A DNA stretch of 64,000 bases from Eledone cirrhosa (GCA_964016885.1 OZ024745.1:57378300-57442299); one strand, 5' to 3'; positions 1 through 10,480 are shown, counted from the first letter of the stretch. Notes: a model not told the origin generated them from the sequence alone. Numbers and translations are program-made.

Positions 1-1
1 C

Positions 2-2152
2 GGACTGCCACGGCTTTCGGCCACTGAGGCGGAATGTTGCGAAAAGCCGATAACAACCGCTGAAGTAAGGGAGGCAATGACTGGCTGCACAAGGGGTAAA
101 TCGCCTGGTTTGGATGGTCTGCCCTATGAACTTTACGTACAAATGCCAGACTTGTTCGGAGGCCTCTTGGCGGACGTCTACTGCAACTGGCAACAGAACG
201 GGAGAATTCCTAGCTCTGTGAGCCGAGGAGCGGTGGTGCAGCTGAGAAAGGATCCGAACAAGGGGGATAACATAGATAATTTTAGGCCCATAACTCTGCT
301 AAACACAGAGTTCAAGATTTTGGCCAAGGTGCTAGCAAAGAAGTTGGCGCTTGTCGTTGGTGGTCTGGTGGGAGAGGCACAGACATGCGCCATTCCCGAC
401 AGATCCATCCACGACAACGTCCACCTCATGCGATACATCGTAGAGAGCGTAGCTAGGGAACCTGGCACGGGTGGGTCTTTGATCAATTTAGATCAGTCGA
501 AAGCCTTCAATAAGGTCGACCATCGTTACCTAGTGGCAGTCCTGAGGGCGGCTGGCTTTGGGCCCGTCTTCAGAGGCTGGATCGCTGCCATGCACTGCGA
601 CATCTGCTCTGTAGTGAGAGTGAAGGGTCACCTTTCGGAACGGTTCAACATTATGCGCTCGGTCGGCCAAGGATGTCCCCTCTCGCTCCTATTGCACGTA
701 TTGACTCTCAAGCCATTACTGCACAAACTGGAGACGTTGAGGGGGGTCCCGCGCGAACTAGGATGCGGAAGATCCGTGTCAGCATATGCGGACGACGTCA
801 CCGTAGTGGTGTCGAACGCCAAACACATCGAGGCGATCGGCACTACAGTAAGAGAATACGAAGCGGTGACAGGAGCAATGATCAACCAGGAAAAGTCAGT
901 GGGCCTGCAGCTCGGCACCTGGAGAGGCAGGTCCATGCCGTCCAACAGCGTCGTCGGGCGCTGAACGGACGGACCGGTAAAATTACTAGGGGTCTGGTTC
1001 GGTCCAGACCACCAGACGGACAAAAACTGGGACGAGGTGACGAGCAGGGTGGCTTCTCTCACCCAGAAATGGGCCGCGAGGAAGCTATCCCTGAAAGGTC
1101 GAGCGGAGGTGGCTAACGCGTACATCGCGTCCGTCATCTACTACCGCCTGACCGTCGTACCTTGTCCTAAGTCCCGCCTGACTGCGCTGGAGCGTTTGCT
1201 CTTTCGCTTCTTGTGGAAGGGACGCGCTCCGATGGTCAGGCGGTCCATCTGCTGTCAACACCCGCTACGTGGAGGGCTGGGCATGCCGTGGCTGATGATG
1301 CGCAGGCACGACCTCAGGCTACGACATCTCCACCTCTTCCTCGACGGTGGTCAGGTGTGGTCGCCGTTTGCTAGACACGTTTTTCCCCAGCTCGTCTCCT
1401 TGACGGAGCTGCAGTCCTGGGTCAAGCGAAGACCGAGAGAGGGCGATTAGAGACTGGAATGTCTTCAGGCGCTCACAGCCCTCGACCATTCGGGCAATGT
1501 GATCGGTGGAAACTCCACCTTGGCGTTCTATAGGGGATTAGTGGAGGGGAAGAGCGACGACGTACTTGGAGAAACTCTAGGCGTCGACGAAAATCAACTA
1601 GCCAATCTCTTCGGAAGGACTTTCGGGCCGGGGCCTATGGACAACTTCCAGAAATCCCTGGCCTGGCAGTGCTACCGGGGAGCTTTGCCAGTTCGGGATA
1701 AACTCTACAGGCATGGAGGTGCCGTCAGCCGGGCATGTCCGAGATGCGCACAGGGCGACGAAACCGTCCTGCACGCACTCGTCCAGTGTCCGAGATTTGC
1801 TGACTTGTGGGTTTATGTCAAACACCTGCTGTCACGTGTAGGACGGTTCCAGCTATCAGCTGAGTCCATCGTGAGGATTGCCCCGCCCTCTTCCTTTAGC
1901 CGGGAAGGGCAGGCAGTTTTTATCTGTCTGGTGGCCATGGCGAAAGAGATAGTATGGTGGACACGTTTGAAAAGGCTGAAGACGAGCACTTACCTCTTCG
2001 GTGATGCCCTGATTAACTTTTTCAAATTTCATTTGAAAAGGAAAATCAGAGTAGAGAGGGAAGTGCTCTCTTCCCAGCATTTTGTTGAAAGATGTGTGAG
2101 AGAAGCAAGTATGGCCCGAATGAATGGGCCTTCTCTGAGTATGTGTCTGTAA
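2..2152 (+). pseudogene. LINE ORF2 reverse transcriptase, 3' part, two in-frame stops
   Basis: One reading frame runs from the window edge to 2152 and is interrupted only by TGA at 962-964 and TAG at 1448-1450. Both stops fall inside otherwise continuous homologous protein, so these are point changes rather than frameshifts. Visible RT landmarks: the SPGLDGLPYELY block (fingers), NFRPITLLN, the DQSKAFNKVDH motif (catalytic Asp region), GQGCPLS, and YADD at 785-796. The C-terminal part from 1499 has a CPRC...H...C knuckle (C-x2-C-x8-H-x4-C), typical of the region after the RT in many LINEs. The protein would copy its own RNA at a nicked target. The N-terminal endonuclease is not in the window. 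The ATG at 77 is internal to the domain, because the frame is open and homologous from base 2. Not functional as it stands. Confidence 0.85.
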
Positions 2153-2383
2153 ATTAAAGGTGGAAAACTGGGAGAGGGCACTTGCCCTGGTGGTCAGGGT
2201 CACTGTGGTCTTTTATTGGGCTTTCTCCACAAATGTCCCTCGGAAGTCTCCCCCCCTATTGGGGAATTTTTCATTGTTATTTTATTACATCCTCTGTTTT
2301 TTACACGCAGAAATGCCCATTTGTACCGTCCTTTATTGTCCTGTACTGTCCTTAATGTCTACTTTATGTAAACCCTTGTGGTT

Positions 2384-2389
2384 AATAAA
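2384..2389 (+). promoter_or_regulatory. Polyadenylation signal AATAAA of the LINE
   Basis: AATAAA lies about 230 bp after the stop codon at 2152, followed by GAAAAC and then an A/T-rich junction. Its position at the element's 3' end fits the signal used by the LINE transcript. Confidence 0.55.
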
Positions 2390-2420
2390 GAAAACATTAT
2401 CATTAGTAGCAGTCACAAAT

Positions 2421-2444
2421 ATTATTATTATTATTATTATTATT
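2421..2444. repeat. (ATT)n microsatellite, 8 units
   Basis: A simple ATT repeat at the junction between the + strand LINE and the first minus-strand LINE 3' fragment. Read on the minus strand it is (AAT)n and probably the 3' tail of that fragment. Confidence 0.9.
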
Positions 2445-2562
2445 CTTTGAGTCTCAGTCATTGATGTTAGTTAACTGGAAAGTTTGTTGAAATGAATATC
2501 AAGCCACTACCTGCAGCCTCAGATATTCAGGACGTATCGGAGGGTTCTTGCTGTTCCCAGCA
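2445..2562 (-). mobile_element. LINE 3'-end fragment, copy 1, with (AAT)n tail
   Basis: A 118-bp block recurring at 2605-2722, exactly 160 bp further on, with about three mismatches by eye. Each copy is bounded on its left by an ATT tract (2421-2444 and 2563-2604). Read on the minus strand, each is a 3' end followed by an (AAT)n tail, the same tail type as the large minus-strand LINE at 2853-5990. Too short to classify on its own. Confidence 0.55.

Positions 2563-2604
<42 letters not shown>
2563..2604. repeat. (ATT)n microsatellite, about 14 units
   Basis: An ATT tract separating the two copies of the 118-bp block. It is read as the (AAT)n tail of the fragment on its right. Confidence 0.9.
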
Positions 2605-2605
<1 letters not shown>

Positions 2606-2851
2606 TTTGAGTCTCAGTCATTGATGTTAGTTAACTGGAAAGTTTGTTGAAATGAATATCAAGCCACTACCTGCAGCCTCAGATATTCAGGATATATCGG
2701 AGGGTTCTTGCTGTTCACAGCAAGCATGCCTTTTGAAGCGTTCCAAAAAGCGTGAAGGGGCCAATTTTCTTTAACCATCCCTGGAAACTTTTTGAGATAG
2801 TCCCTAGTGCGCCTATAACAATCGAGATCACTTTGACTTCATGGCAGTTCC
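2605..2851 (-). mobile_element. LINE 3'-end fragment, copy 2, longer
   Basis: Begins with the same 118-bp block as 2445-2562 and extends about 130 bp further. The segment around 2800-2850 (GCGCCTATAACAATCGAGAT) resembles, on the minus strand, the sequence encoding the end of the endonuclease domain in the neighbouring LINE (compare GAGCGCCTACAACCACTGGT at about 3138-3157). It is probably a 5'-truncated copy of a related family. Confidence 0.5.
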
Positions 2852-3007
2852 ATTATTATTATTATTATTATTTGCATTTATCTTGCTTTATGTTCATACG
2901 AGTTATCACCAAGTCACAACCAGTGACCTCAAGAGACAACAAGGTCCGCCATGTTCAAGAAAGAACATACATATTCACACATGCATCCTTAGTGTTTAGA
3001 CTTGTGA

Positions 3008-3192
3008 TGTACTTATATTGACAGGATCTTCCATAGTATATGGGCAGTTCCCATTAGTACTATCTTTTGTATTTCTCCTATACGCGGGTTTCCTGGGATT
3101 TGCGATAAGTAGTCGTTAGACCCCTTAGGTATCATTCCCAGAGCGCCTACAACCACTGGTATTGTTTTAGTTCTCAATTTCCACATTTTTCC
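3008..3192 (-). repeat. Inverted repeat arm 1 (185 bp)
   Basis: Encodes the final residues of the endonuclease domain and the stop codon. Its reverse complement recurs at 3542-3726 with no mismatch that I can see. Confidence 0.9.
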
Positions 3193-3531
3193 AATTTCTA
3201 TCTCCAGGTCCTTATACTTGCTCAATTTTTCAAATGTTTTTATAGATACATTCTTGTCTATTGGAACAGACATATCAATTAGCAGGCATACCCTCCTTTG
3301 AAAGTCCTTCAATATTATATCAGGTCTATTTGCATCTATTTTTCGGTCTGTTTGGATGCTAAAGTTCCACAAGATTGAGATGTGATCTTTTTCAAGTATG
3401 GGAGGTGGTTGATGCTCCCACCAATTCTTTTGATGGGGCAGGTCAAAATGCTTACACATTATCCAATGTATGTATTGTGCAGCTCTGTGATGCCTGTTTA
3501 GGTATTCGGTTGGAGCTATAGGACTGCACAT
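3013..3531 (-). pseudogene. Restriction-like endonuclease domain of the R2/R4-type LINE
   Basis: The C-terminal part of the LINE protein. It reads through a TEYLNRHHRAAQYIHW block and then the RLE core: RPD, then LIDMSVP, then the KLSKYKDLEIEIGKMW helix. This corresponds to the (R)PD...D/E...K nuclease fold that nicks target DNA in these elements. It ends in GTAHILWKILSI and a stop at 3015-3013. Upstream it should join the Cys knuckle directly, but the 185-bp inverted segment (3542-3726) lies in between. The domain itself shows no internal stop, so the disruption is structural. Confidence 0.75.
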
Positions 3532-3541
3532 TCAAATTATA

Positions 3542-3726
3542 GGAAAAATGTGGAAATTGAGAACTAAAACAATACCAGTGGTTGTAGGCGCTCTGGGAAT
3601 GATACCTAAGGGGTCTAACGACTACTTATCGCAAATCCCAGGAAACCCGCGTATAGGAGAAATACAAAAGATAGTACTAATGGGAACTGCCCATATACTA
3701 TGGAAGATCCTGTCAATATAAGTACA
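3542..3726 (+). repeat. Inverted repeat arm 2 (185 bp), inserted in the LINE ORF
   Basis: A perfect reverse-complement copy of 3008-3192, separated from it by a 349-bp spacer. It sits in the LINE frame between the Cys knuckle and the endonuclease domain. Read on the + strand it gives the C-terminal end of the endonuclease followed by its stop. Complete identity implies a recent event. Confidence 0.9.
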
Positions 3727-4216
3727 ATGGTCTCTGGTTGTTTTTTGCATACACGGCATAATGGGCTGCACCCATTTTTTATTATGTTGGCTTGGTAATT
3801 TTTTGTTGGCAGACAATGATCTTGTGCCGATATAATCAGTCCTTCAGTCTCCGATTTCAGTCCAGAGGATGCCAACCACTGATGGGTTAAAGTTTTGTCA
3901 ACATCAGGATTGTTAGCTCGCTCTGGGTATGTTCCATACAGAGGCTTTTCTTGCCATTTCTTAGCCAGTTTCTGTAGCAGTTCTTTCTTTGCAGTTACTT
4001 TTACCTGCTTTGCTTTTTCTGTGTTTTCCATTTCAGCAGTAAATGGGACTTCTGAAATTTGTAGTCCATTACTGTATCTTTGTGCATCTTTTGTAATGGA
4101 ATATGATCTTTTGGTGCTTTCGTGTTTCAAAACGAGTTTGATCATCCAATCATGTGATTCCCTTAGATATGTGGATAATCCAATTGTTGCAGTTTTCAAC
4201 GCAATGTCTAAACTGG
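3727..4216 (-). pseudogene. LINE post-RT linker and Cys knuckle segment
   Basis: Continues the RT protein in a shifted frame. It has a charged linker, then a HQWLASSGLKSETEGLI block, then CRVCKKQPET, the start of the Cys/His knuckle common before an RLE domain. The second half of the knuckle is lost at the junction with the inverted segment. Relative to the RT frame there is a one-base shift near 4215-4222, since the GRGLIQF reading stops matching and a frame one base over continues the family pattern. Confidence 0.7.
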
Positions 4217-5787
4217 ATTAACCCACGTCCTCCTTCTTTCCTAGGGAGATATATTCTATCTATGTCTGCCTTAGGGTGATGCATTCTGTGCATGGTTAAG
4301 AATTTTCGGATTTTTGTATCGAGCCTACGGATCTCTGTGCTTGACCAGTTGATGACATTGTAACTGTAGGTTACTACTGGTATGGCAAGCGTGTTTATGG
4401 CATCGATCCTATTCCTTGCATTCAATTCCGTTCTTAAGATTGCTCTGACTCTGCGGTAATATTCCTTCCTTATCCTTTCCCTCATTGTCGAGTGCTTGAT
4501 TCCGTCTCCTTCACAAACACCTAGATATTTGTAAGTTTTTTCTTGATCAAGCTCTCTTATCACGTTCCCCCGATCAATATTAATGTCTGAACTCTTCAGC
4601 AGCTTTCCTCTGGTGAACGTTGCTTTGGCGCATTTATCCAGTCCAAACACCATTTTAATGTCATCACTGAACTGCTTCACAGTGGATAATAACCCTTGCA
4701 ATTGTTCATCATTTTTTGCAAATAGTTTCAGGTCATCCATGTAGAACAGGTGATTAATGGTTTTGTCATAGACTCTATATGCATGTTTTGTTTCATTGAG
4801 CATTTTACTTAATGGTATAAGTGCGATGCAGAATAAAAGCGGTGATAAAGAGTCACCCTGAAAAATTCCACAATTAATATTAACTTCTCCAGCTTCCAGT
4901 GATTTTGTTTCACCATTCAAAAGGAGTGTCGTTCTCCATGTCTTCATACTGAATGACAAAAACCTCCTGACAACGGGGGATATTTTGAAAATCTCTAAAC
5001 ATTTTTCAATCCAACTGTGTAGCAAACTATCGAATGCTTTTTTATAATCTATCCAAGCAATCGATAGATTTTTGTGTCTATTATGACAATCTTCCAGTAT
5101 CATTTTGTTAACCAGAAGCTGATCCTTACAGCCATATGAGCCTCGTTTACACCCTTTCTGCTCAATGGGAAATAGGTGATTTGTTATCAGGTGGTCATAT
5201 GTGTATTCAGTTAGGACTGATGTTAAAATTTTATACATTGTGGTCAAGCAGGTTATCGGTCTGTAATTTTTGGGATTGTTTGTCTCATCATTCTTTGGTA
5301 GCAGGAATGTAATGCCGTTAACTAGCCATGATGGTATCTTTTCTGGCTCCTTAACTATTTCATTGTAAAGTTGGACTAACAGCTCATGAGACTCTGTGAA
5401 GGCATTTATCCAAAAGTTTTGTATTTTGTCTTTTCCTGGGGATTTCCATTTGCTGGTTTTTCTTAGAGCCAAGCGCAACTGTTCAACTGTTATATTTTCC
5501 CATGTTTGTTCTTCAAGGTGAGCTGTATCTTTCATTTGTCTGTCTATCCATGGGGCATGTATGTTATGAACTTTTTCTTCGGCCCAGATCTTTTCCCAGA
5601 ATTCTTGCACTTCCTCCTTGGGCGGTATTGATTTAGCAGTTATTGTTGACTTACCAATTTTTCTGTAGAAGTTTCTTTGGTTGTTTTTGAACATATTATT
5701 GTCCTTATAGAATCTAGATCGTTTTTCAAAGCGCCTTATACGAGCAGCTTTGGCCGACACTTTTTGCTTGATTGTTTCTATCAGCAT
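4150..5787 (-). pseudogene. Reverse transcriptase of the R2/R4-type LINE
   Basis: A 545-codon open stretch with the complete RT core: KWKSPGKDKIQNFW (fingers), NPKNYRPITCL, AWIDYKKAFDSL (catalytic Asp motif), GIFQGDSLSPLLF, FYMDDLKLFAKN (YMDD catalytic pair), and a thumb region with YKYLGVCEGD. The last roughly 20 codons after GLIQ are out of frame because of the shift near 4218. The first ATG (5785) is probably not the true start: a basic segment at 5795-5977 precedes it in another frame, separated by a frameshift at a T-run near 5818-5827. The RT itself has no stop, so decay is limited. Confidence 0.85.
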
Positions 5788-5794
5788 GTCTATG

Positions 5795-5977
5795 TCACAT
5801 GTTGATCTTATACTGTACTTTTTTTTTCAATTTTCTAAGTTTAGTTTGTTTAACATGTTCACCTACTTTATAGTTTGTTAAAATTTCTATGTCAGATCGG
5901 AGAAGGTTTATTTGGCGATTGATGTTATCTTGCCAAGTAGATTTCTTGTGGGAATTCCTTTGTTTTTTCATCTTCAC
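5795..5977 (-). pseudogene. N-terminal basic stub of the same LINE protein
   Basis: A short Lys/Arg/Asn-rich reading leading towards the RT frame. A length change in the T-run (A-run on the coding strand) at about 5818-5827 shifts it out of frame with the RT. It is probably the residue of a longer N-terminal region; the element is truncated just upstream. Assignment rests on position and composition only. Confidence 0.45.
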
Positions 5978-6038
5978 TCCACATAAGTGAGTGGTGACTT
6001 TAGCCGATGCATAATAGAGATGATTTAAGTCAGTAATG

Positions 6039-6091
<53 letters not shown>

Positions 6092-6092
6092 T

Positions 6093-6140
<48 letters not shown>

Positions 6141-6141
6141 A
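6039..6141. repeat. Compound (TTA)n-(GTA)n microsatellite
   Basis: About 53 bp of TTA/ATT repeats followed directly by about 49 bp of GTA/TAG repeats, at the 5' truncation side of the R2/R4-type LINE. Confidence 0.95.
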
Positions 6142-6787
6142 AGTAGATGCTCCTCCTGTAGTTATTGTTCCCGTTGTTAGGTTTGCTTTTGATAATATCT
6201 ATTTTCCCTGTCGTGATAGAAAGAATGATATCTAATATCGCTTTAAAATATACGTTGATACCATTTTGGCTTTTTTTAAAAAAGATTTATATATATTAAC
6301 TTTGAAGAAGTTTCCAATTTTTAGTCAGATATCATATTACACTATTGACAGTGATAGATGGCGATGCGGATATCATTTTCTTTATTTTCAGACAAAAATC
6401 AATATGTATATTCTGTAAAAGGTATGTTGAGTATTGAAAGTAGTAATTAAGAAAAATATATATTATCTAACATTACGATGCATACAACGTCTAATACTTA
6501 CCGTTTACTTTTGATGTTGTAATAATTTTGATATATCACCATATCATCGAGTGCGCTGTATACCCAGTAGTTATGGACTATAATTATCTATGCAATATCG
6601 CACAAGAAAACTACTCGCAATATGTTTGACGTACAGTTTAATTTGCAGCTTGCCCACACAAATCAATTCCGTGGAACTGATGTCCAACTAGAATATATTA
6701 TATGTTATCACTACGATAGCTAATAGAAATTAAATGAATAGCAACAAGTGTGGACATCAATTGTGGGATGCAACGAATGCTTTTGTT
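6142..6787. other. Unassigned AT-rich DNA
   Basis: No reading frame of note and no repeat that I recognise. AT-rich, with short TA runs. Confidence 0.6.
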
Positions 6788-6873
6788 ACACACACACACA
6801 CACACACACATATGTATATATATATATATATATATATTAGATAGATATGTTCGGTATGTTCCTTTGCTTATAT

Positions 6874-6941
<68 letters not shown>
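6788..6941. repeat. (CA)n and (TA)n microsatellites
   Basis: A CA tract (about 6788-6812) passes into TA (6813-6838). A short unique segment follows, then a second TA tract from about 6870 to 6941, which abuts a Helitron-type terminus. Confidence 0.95.
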
Positions 6942-6945
<4 letters not shown>

Positions 6946-6970
6946 CAGAAGTACCCGGCGTTGCTCGAGT
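6942..6970 (-). mobile_element. Helitron-type 3' terminus
   Basis: On the minus strand this reads as a short hairpin (CTCG...CGGG stem, 6954-6969), about 8 nt, then terminal CTAA against a TA tract. Hairpin plus CTRR next to an A/T target is the Helitron 3' signature. Near-identical termini occur at 15563 and, eroded, at 15276 and 63896. The element body would lie to the right of 6970. Its 5' end was not located. Confidence 0.6.
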
Positions 6971-8227
6971 GTAAGTCGACCTTTGCTCTGTTGTTAAAAT
7001 GTGTGAAAGTTACTTCCCGCGCATCACAGGTGCAAAAACCTTCGAACCTTAAAGAAAAAAACAGAGGTTTACAGTGTATCGTTGAAATTGTTCTTTGCAC
7101 GACTGACGGAAGTCAAATTCACTTGAAATAGAATTTTCAGTTGTGAAGAAGTCAGGCTGAAAAAGTCGATTTTTTTACAGTTTTTTTTATTTTACAATTT
7201 TTGCGCTCACATGTGCAGAAGAAGAAATAAGTCTTTTGCGACAGTTTTCAAGAAAATCGGACGTTCCTGTAAAAAGTTTTCCCATATGCAACTTTGCCTT
7301 GTTTTTTGCGCAAAGTCGAACCTCCGCTTCAGTTTTATTGATTTTTTACATGAATGCGTGACCTCTGAAGTAGATTTGAGTAGCTAAAAACCTGTCGCGG
7401 TAAATTTGCTATAGGTGAAAAAAAGTTGATCAAAATTGTGTCTCGGGTTATTGCCCTTTGCAACAGCCTCAACGTGTCTTCAAGTATGATTTGTTAATTT
7501 GTTGTGGAACTAAATCGACTTTCGTCAAATCGGACCGAGGAAACAATGTTTCCATTTGTCTTTCTAGTTGGTGTACCCGGTTACAGTCGGCACTGGATTT
7601 AAACGGGTCTGCGCCAAATTCCAGTAGGATGCTTTAACCGAAATAAATTAAGAACAAACGTTTCTTTTTGTGCTCCAATCTGTGATATTGGTATTTTGAA
7701 AAAATAGTCCACAAACATCCATGGAGTATGTTTAACGCATGTATCAGGTTATGAGAAAAGGGCTTTTCGAATCTCCATTCATAAGATACCAAAAAAATGG
7801 CACGCAAATAAACCGGGATTTTAAGGCAGTGCCCAATTCATAGCTGAAAGGTAAGAATCAAGTGGAATAACGTTTTGCGTATTGTCAAATGTACAACCGT
7901 ACAAAAGCAAAGGATATAGCCATTGAAATCTAGGTAGACCAAAGAATTTGGTGGGGTTGTATATCAGAGGATTGTTTTCCTTGTGATTCGCGTCTAGCCT
8001 ACAAAGTGAAGTTAGATGATTGTAGTCGGTGTTGTATCAATAAAAAATAAAAGCATACGGAAGACTGAACACTTACGAATTAAGTGAAAATCACGTTGAT
8101 ATTCCTATCGGAGCAACATGTGCCGAAAAACCTGACGGACTGTTGTATCAATATTGAAATCGTAGAAATTGCGAATCCCGACCTCTAAGATGTAATGGAG
8201 GTGAAGAGGAAGAATTGGTACAATTGT
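6971..8227. other. Unassigned DNA, possibly body of a non-autonomous Helitron
   Basis: No protein-coding frame. It follows a minus-strand Helitron terminus, so at least the left part is probably its body. I cannot place the other end, and no Rep or helicase coding is visible. Confidence 0.35.
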
Positions 8228-10480
8228 TTTGCTGAACATGTTGACCATTAATTTAAATAGACTTACGCAGCCTCATCGTGCGGTTTTGTTGTTTATGGCC
8301 AATAATTGTCTCTACTTTAGGCACAAGGCCAGCAATTACCCAGTTCATTACTGGTACTTTATTTTATCGACCCCGTAAGGATGAAAGGCAAAGTCAACCT
8401 CGACGGGATTTGAACTCAGATCTTAAAAGGACGTAACTATTCTGGAAAGCATGGCGTCCGACCCTCTACTGATACTGCCAATCCACATGGCCAATAATGA
8501 GGGCCGGTTAAATGCGGCAGAAAAATAAGCCATGCTGATGATGTTTAGGAGCGTCGCAGGGAATTGTGAGGACATTGGAAGGCACGCTGATCACTTGAGA
8601 AGACAGATGATGAACATGTAATTAAAAATTAAAAAGATTTACCATGGACTATCGTGCACGTTGGTATTGTGTTTAGCTTGCGAACATCGGTGGTCAAATG
8701 GGGTAACAATAAGCCATGCTGATGATGTTTAAGCGGGTGGCAAGGAATTGATGCGGCATAGATAGCCATAGGAATCTTGAAGGAGCACGGCGGTCAGGCA
8801 AAAAAAGGGCCGAAGCGGGGATGGTGGCTGACAGTGCATGGATGCGTATCCTGAGGCATGAAGATGCAGTGGGACGACGGCCAGCAGGCAAGGAAGAGGG
8901 CAGGGGTGGACGGTGGCATGGATTCCCCATGGTGAGCTATGGCAGTCTTGAAGGAGCACCTCGGGCAGGCAAAAGAAAGGGCCAAGGAGGGGATGGCGGC
9001 TGACAGAGCATTGATGCGGCATGGTGATGCATGACGATGCAGTTGGACGACGGCGTGCAGGGAACAGAGAGGGCAGGGGTTGACGGTGGCAGGAATGCGA
9101 CTTGGTCCCTCAAGACTGCCATGCCTAGGCAGTGGAAAGGGTCGGGTAGTGGATGGCGGCTGACAGGGCAGGGATGCAACATGATGAGGCATGACGAAAG
9201 GGCAGGGTGCATGGCGGCTGACAGGGCGTGGATGCAGCCTGCCAATTGGGTTTCACCTCGGGAATGTAGAGAGCCCCGGGAGGCACGATGATTGTTTGAG
9301 AAAACCGGGTGCAAGGCAGAATGTTTATCGGCCATACGTGATCGGTAGGCTTTGGAGGAGAAAAGGATGAATTTTTGTTTAATTTTGTTAAATATGGTCA
9401 AAATGAATGTAAAAAGACTTACACAAGATCGTCTTCATGTTCGGTGCTGTCTTTGGTCTGAGATAATGGGCGGTTATGTGCGGCGCAGGAATAAACCATG
9501 CTGATGACATTTGAGCAAGTTGCTGACAGGGCAGGAATGCCGCATGGTCAGCCATGGCAGTCGTGAGGGACAAAGGCGTGCGGGCAAGGGAGAGGGCAGG
9601 GGTTGACGGTGGCAGGGATGCGGCTTGGTTAGACATGGCAGTCTTGAAGGAGCACGGAGGGCAGAAAAAATAAAGGGCTGAGGAGGGATGGCGGCTGACA
9701 GATCATGGATGCGGCATGGTGAGGCATAACGATGCCTGTGGGTCGACGGCGTGCAGGGAAAGGGAGATGGCCGGAATTAACGGTTGCAGGGATTCCGCAT
9801 GGTGAGCCATGGCACTCGTGAAGGACCAGGGCGTGCGGGTAAGGGAGAGGGCAGGGGAGGGCATGGCGGCTGACCGAGCATGGATGCGGCATGGTGAGGC
9901 ATGACGATGCAGTGGGACGACGGCATGCATGGAAGGGAGAAGGTAGGACTTGATGGTGGCAGGGATGCGACTTGGTTAGTCATGGCAGTCTTGAAGGAGC
10001 ACGGCGGGCAGGAAAAAGAAAGGGCTGAGGAGGGGATGGTGGCCGACAAAGCAGTAATGCGGCATGGTGAGGTTATCCGATGCAGTGGGACGACCGCGTG
10101 TAGGCAATGGAAATGGGCAGGGGTGGACGGTGGCAAGGATTCGGCATGTTGAGCCGTGGCAGTCCTTAGGGACCACGGAGGGCAGGCAATTGAAAGGGCC
10201 GGGGAATGAATTGCGGCTGACAGGGCAGAGATGCGCATGGTGATGCACAACGATACAGTGGGTCGACGGCGTGCATGGAAGGGAGAGGGCAGGGGTTGAC
10301 GGATGCCTCATTATGCTACGGTAGTGGAACCACGGGAATGAAGAGAGCGCATGGAGGCTCGATAATCGCTTGAGAAGACTAGGATAATGCGCGGCGGTAT
10401 AGTCCTTATATAAGAAATGGAAGAATCGGCATAAAAGATTTGCTGAATATTGTGAGCGTTAATTTAAAGAGACTTACGGT
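8228..10480. repeat. Composite tandem repeat: superunits with a variable number of ~172-bp units
   Basis: Three superunits begin with ATAA(G/A)CCATGCTGATGA at 8527, 8708 and 9492. They close with a TTTGAGAA(A/G)AC- or CTTGAGAAGAC-type block and an AT-rich tail ending in AGA(C/T)TTAC (about 8640, 9422, 10480). A further tail at 8228-8264 belongs to an earlier superunit. Inside are GC-rich units recognisable by GATGCAGTGGGACGACGGC-like segments near 8859, 9029, 9729, 9903, 10076 and 10246, spaced about 170-174 bp apart. The first superunit has none; the next two have about three and about five. Reading frames in this zone are shadows of the GC-rich unit. Confidence 0.7.
8295..8498 (-). mobile_element. 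tRNA-derived SINE with target-site duplication
   Basis: A minus-strand cephalopod-type SINE. It has a B-box-like GAGTTCAAATCCC, then the TTTGCCTTTCATCC and GGGGTCGATAAA blocks, then the GTACCAGTAATGAACTGGG region and an AATT-type tail. ATGGCCAATAAT occurs at both ends (8295-8306 and 8487-8498), which I read as the target-site duplication. It is inserted in the linker between two superunits of the composite repeat. Family membership is from memory of cephalopod SINEs. Confidence 0.75.

Larger units (their letters stand above)
1..2420 (+). mobile_element. Tx1/L1-like non-LTR retrotransposon, 3' part
   Basis: The 3' part of a LINE. It contains the RT-encoding frame (2-2152), about 240 bp of 3' UTR, and an AATAAA followed by an A-rich end, running into an ATT microsatellite at 2421. 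The 5' part (endonuclease domain and 5' UTR) lies beyond the left edge of the window. The Tx1-like assignment rests on remembered family resemblance of the RT and post-RT region. Another L1-superfamily clade remains possible. The element is decayed but still well conserved, which suggests a moderately young copy. Confidence 0.8.
2852..5990 (-). mobile_element. LINE with restriction-like endonuclease (R2/R4-type)
   Basis: A minus-strand non-LTR retrotransposon. Domain order, reading from 5977 down, is: basic N-terminal stub, RT with YMDD, linker, Cys knuckle, restriction-like endonuclease (RLE), 3' UTR, (AAT)n tail at 2872-2852. An RLE placed after the RT is the hallmark of the R2/R4/NeSL group. 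I favour R4-like from the end-of-protein wording but cannot separate the clades without alignment. The 5' end is truncated near 5990, followed by unrelated sequence and microsatellites. The coding region is broken by two frameshifts and one inverted insertion, so it is not autonomous. Confidence 0.75.

Noticed and set aside
178..1137. Minus-strand and offset frames overlapping the left LINE
   Set aside because: Shadows of the RT frame with no homology of their own.
8694..10311. Minus-strand frames rich in Pro, His, Ser and Cys (MPHH..., ALSLPC...)
   Set aside because: They recur in step with the ~172-bp GC-rich unit and occur in several overlapping frames, so they are translations of a tandem repeat.
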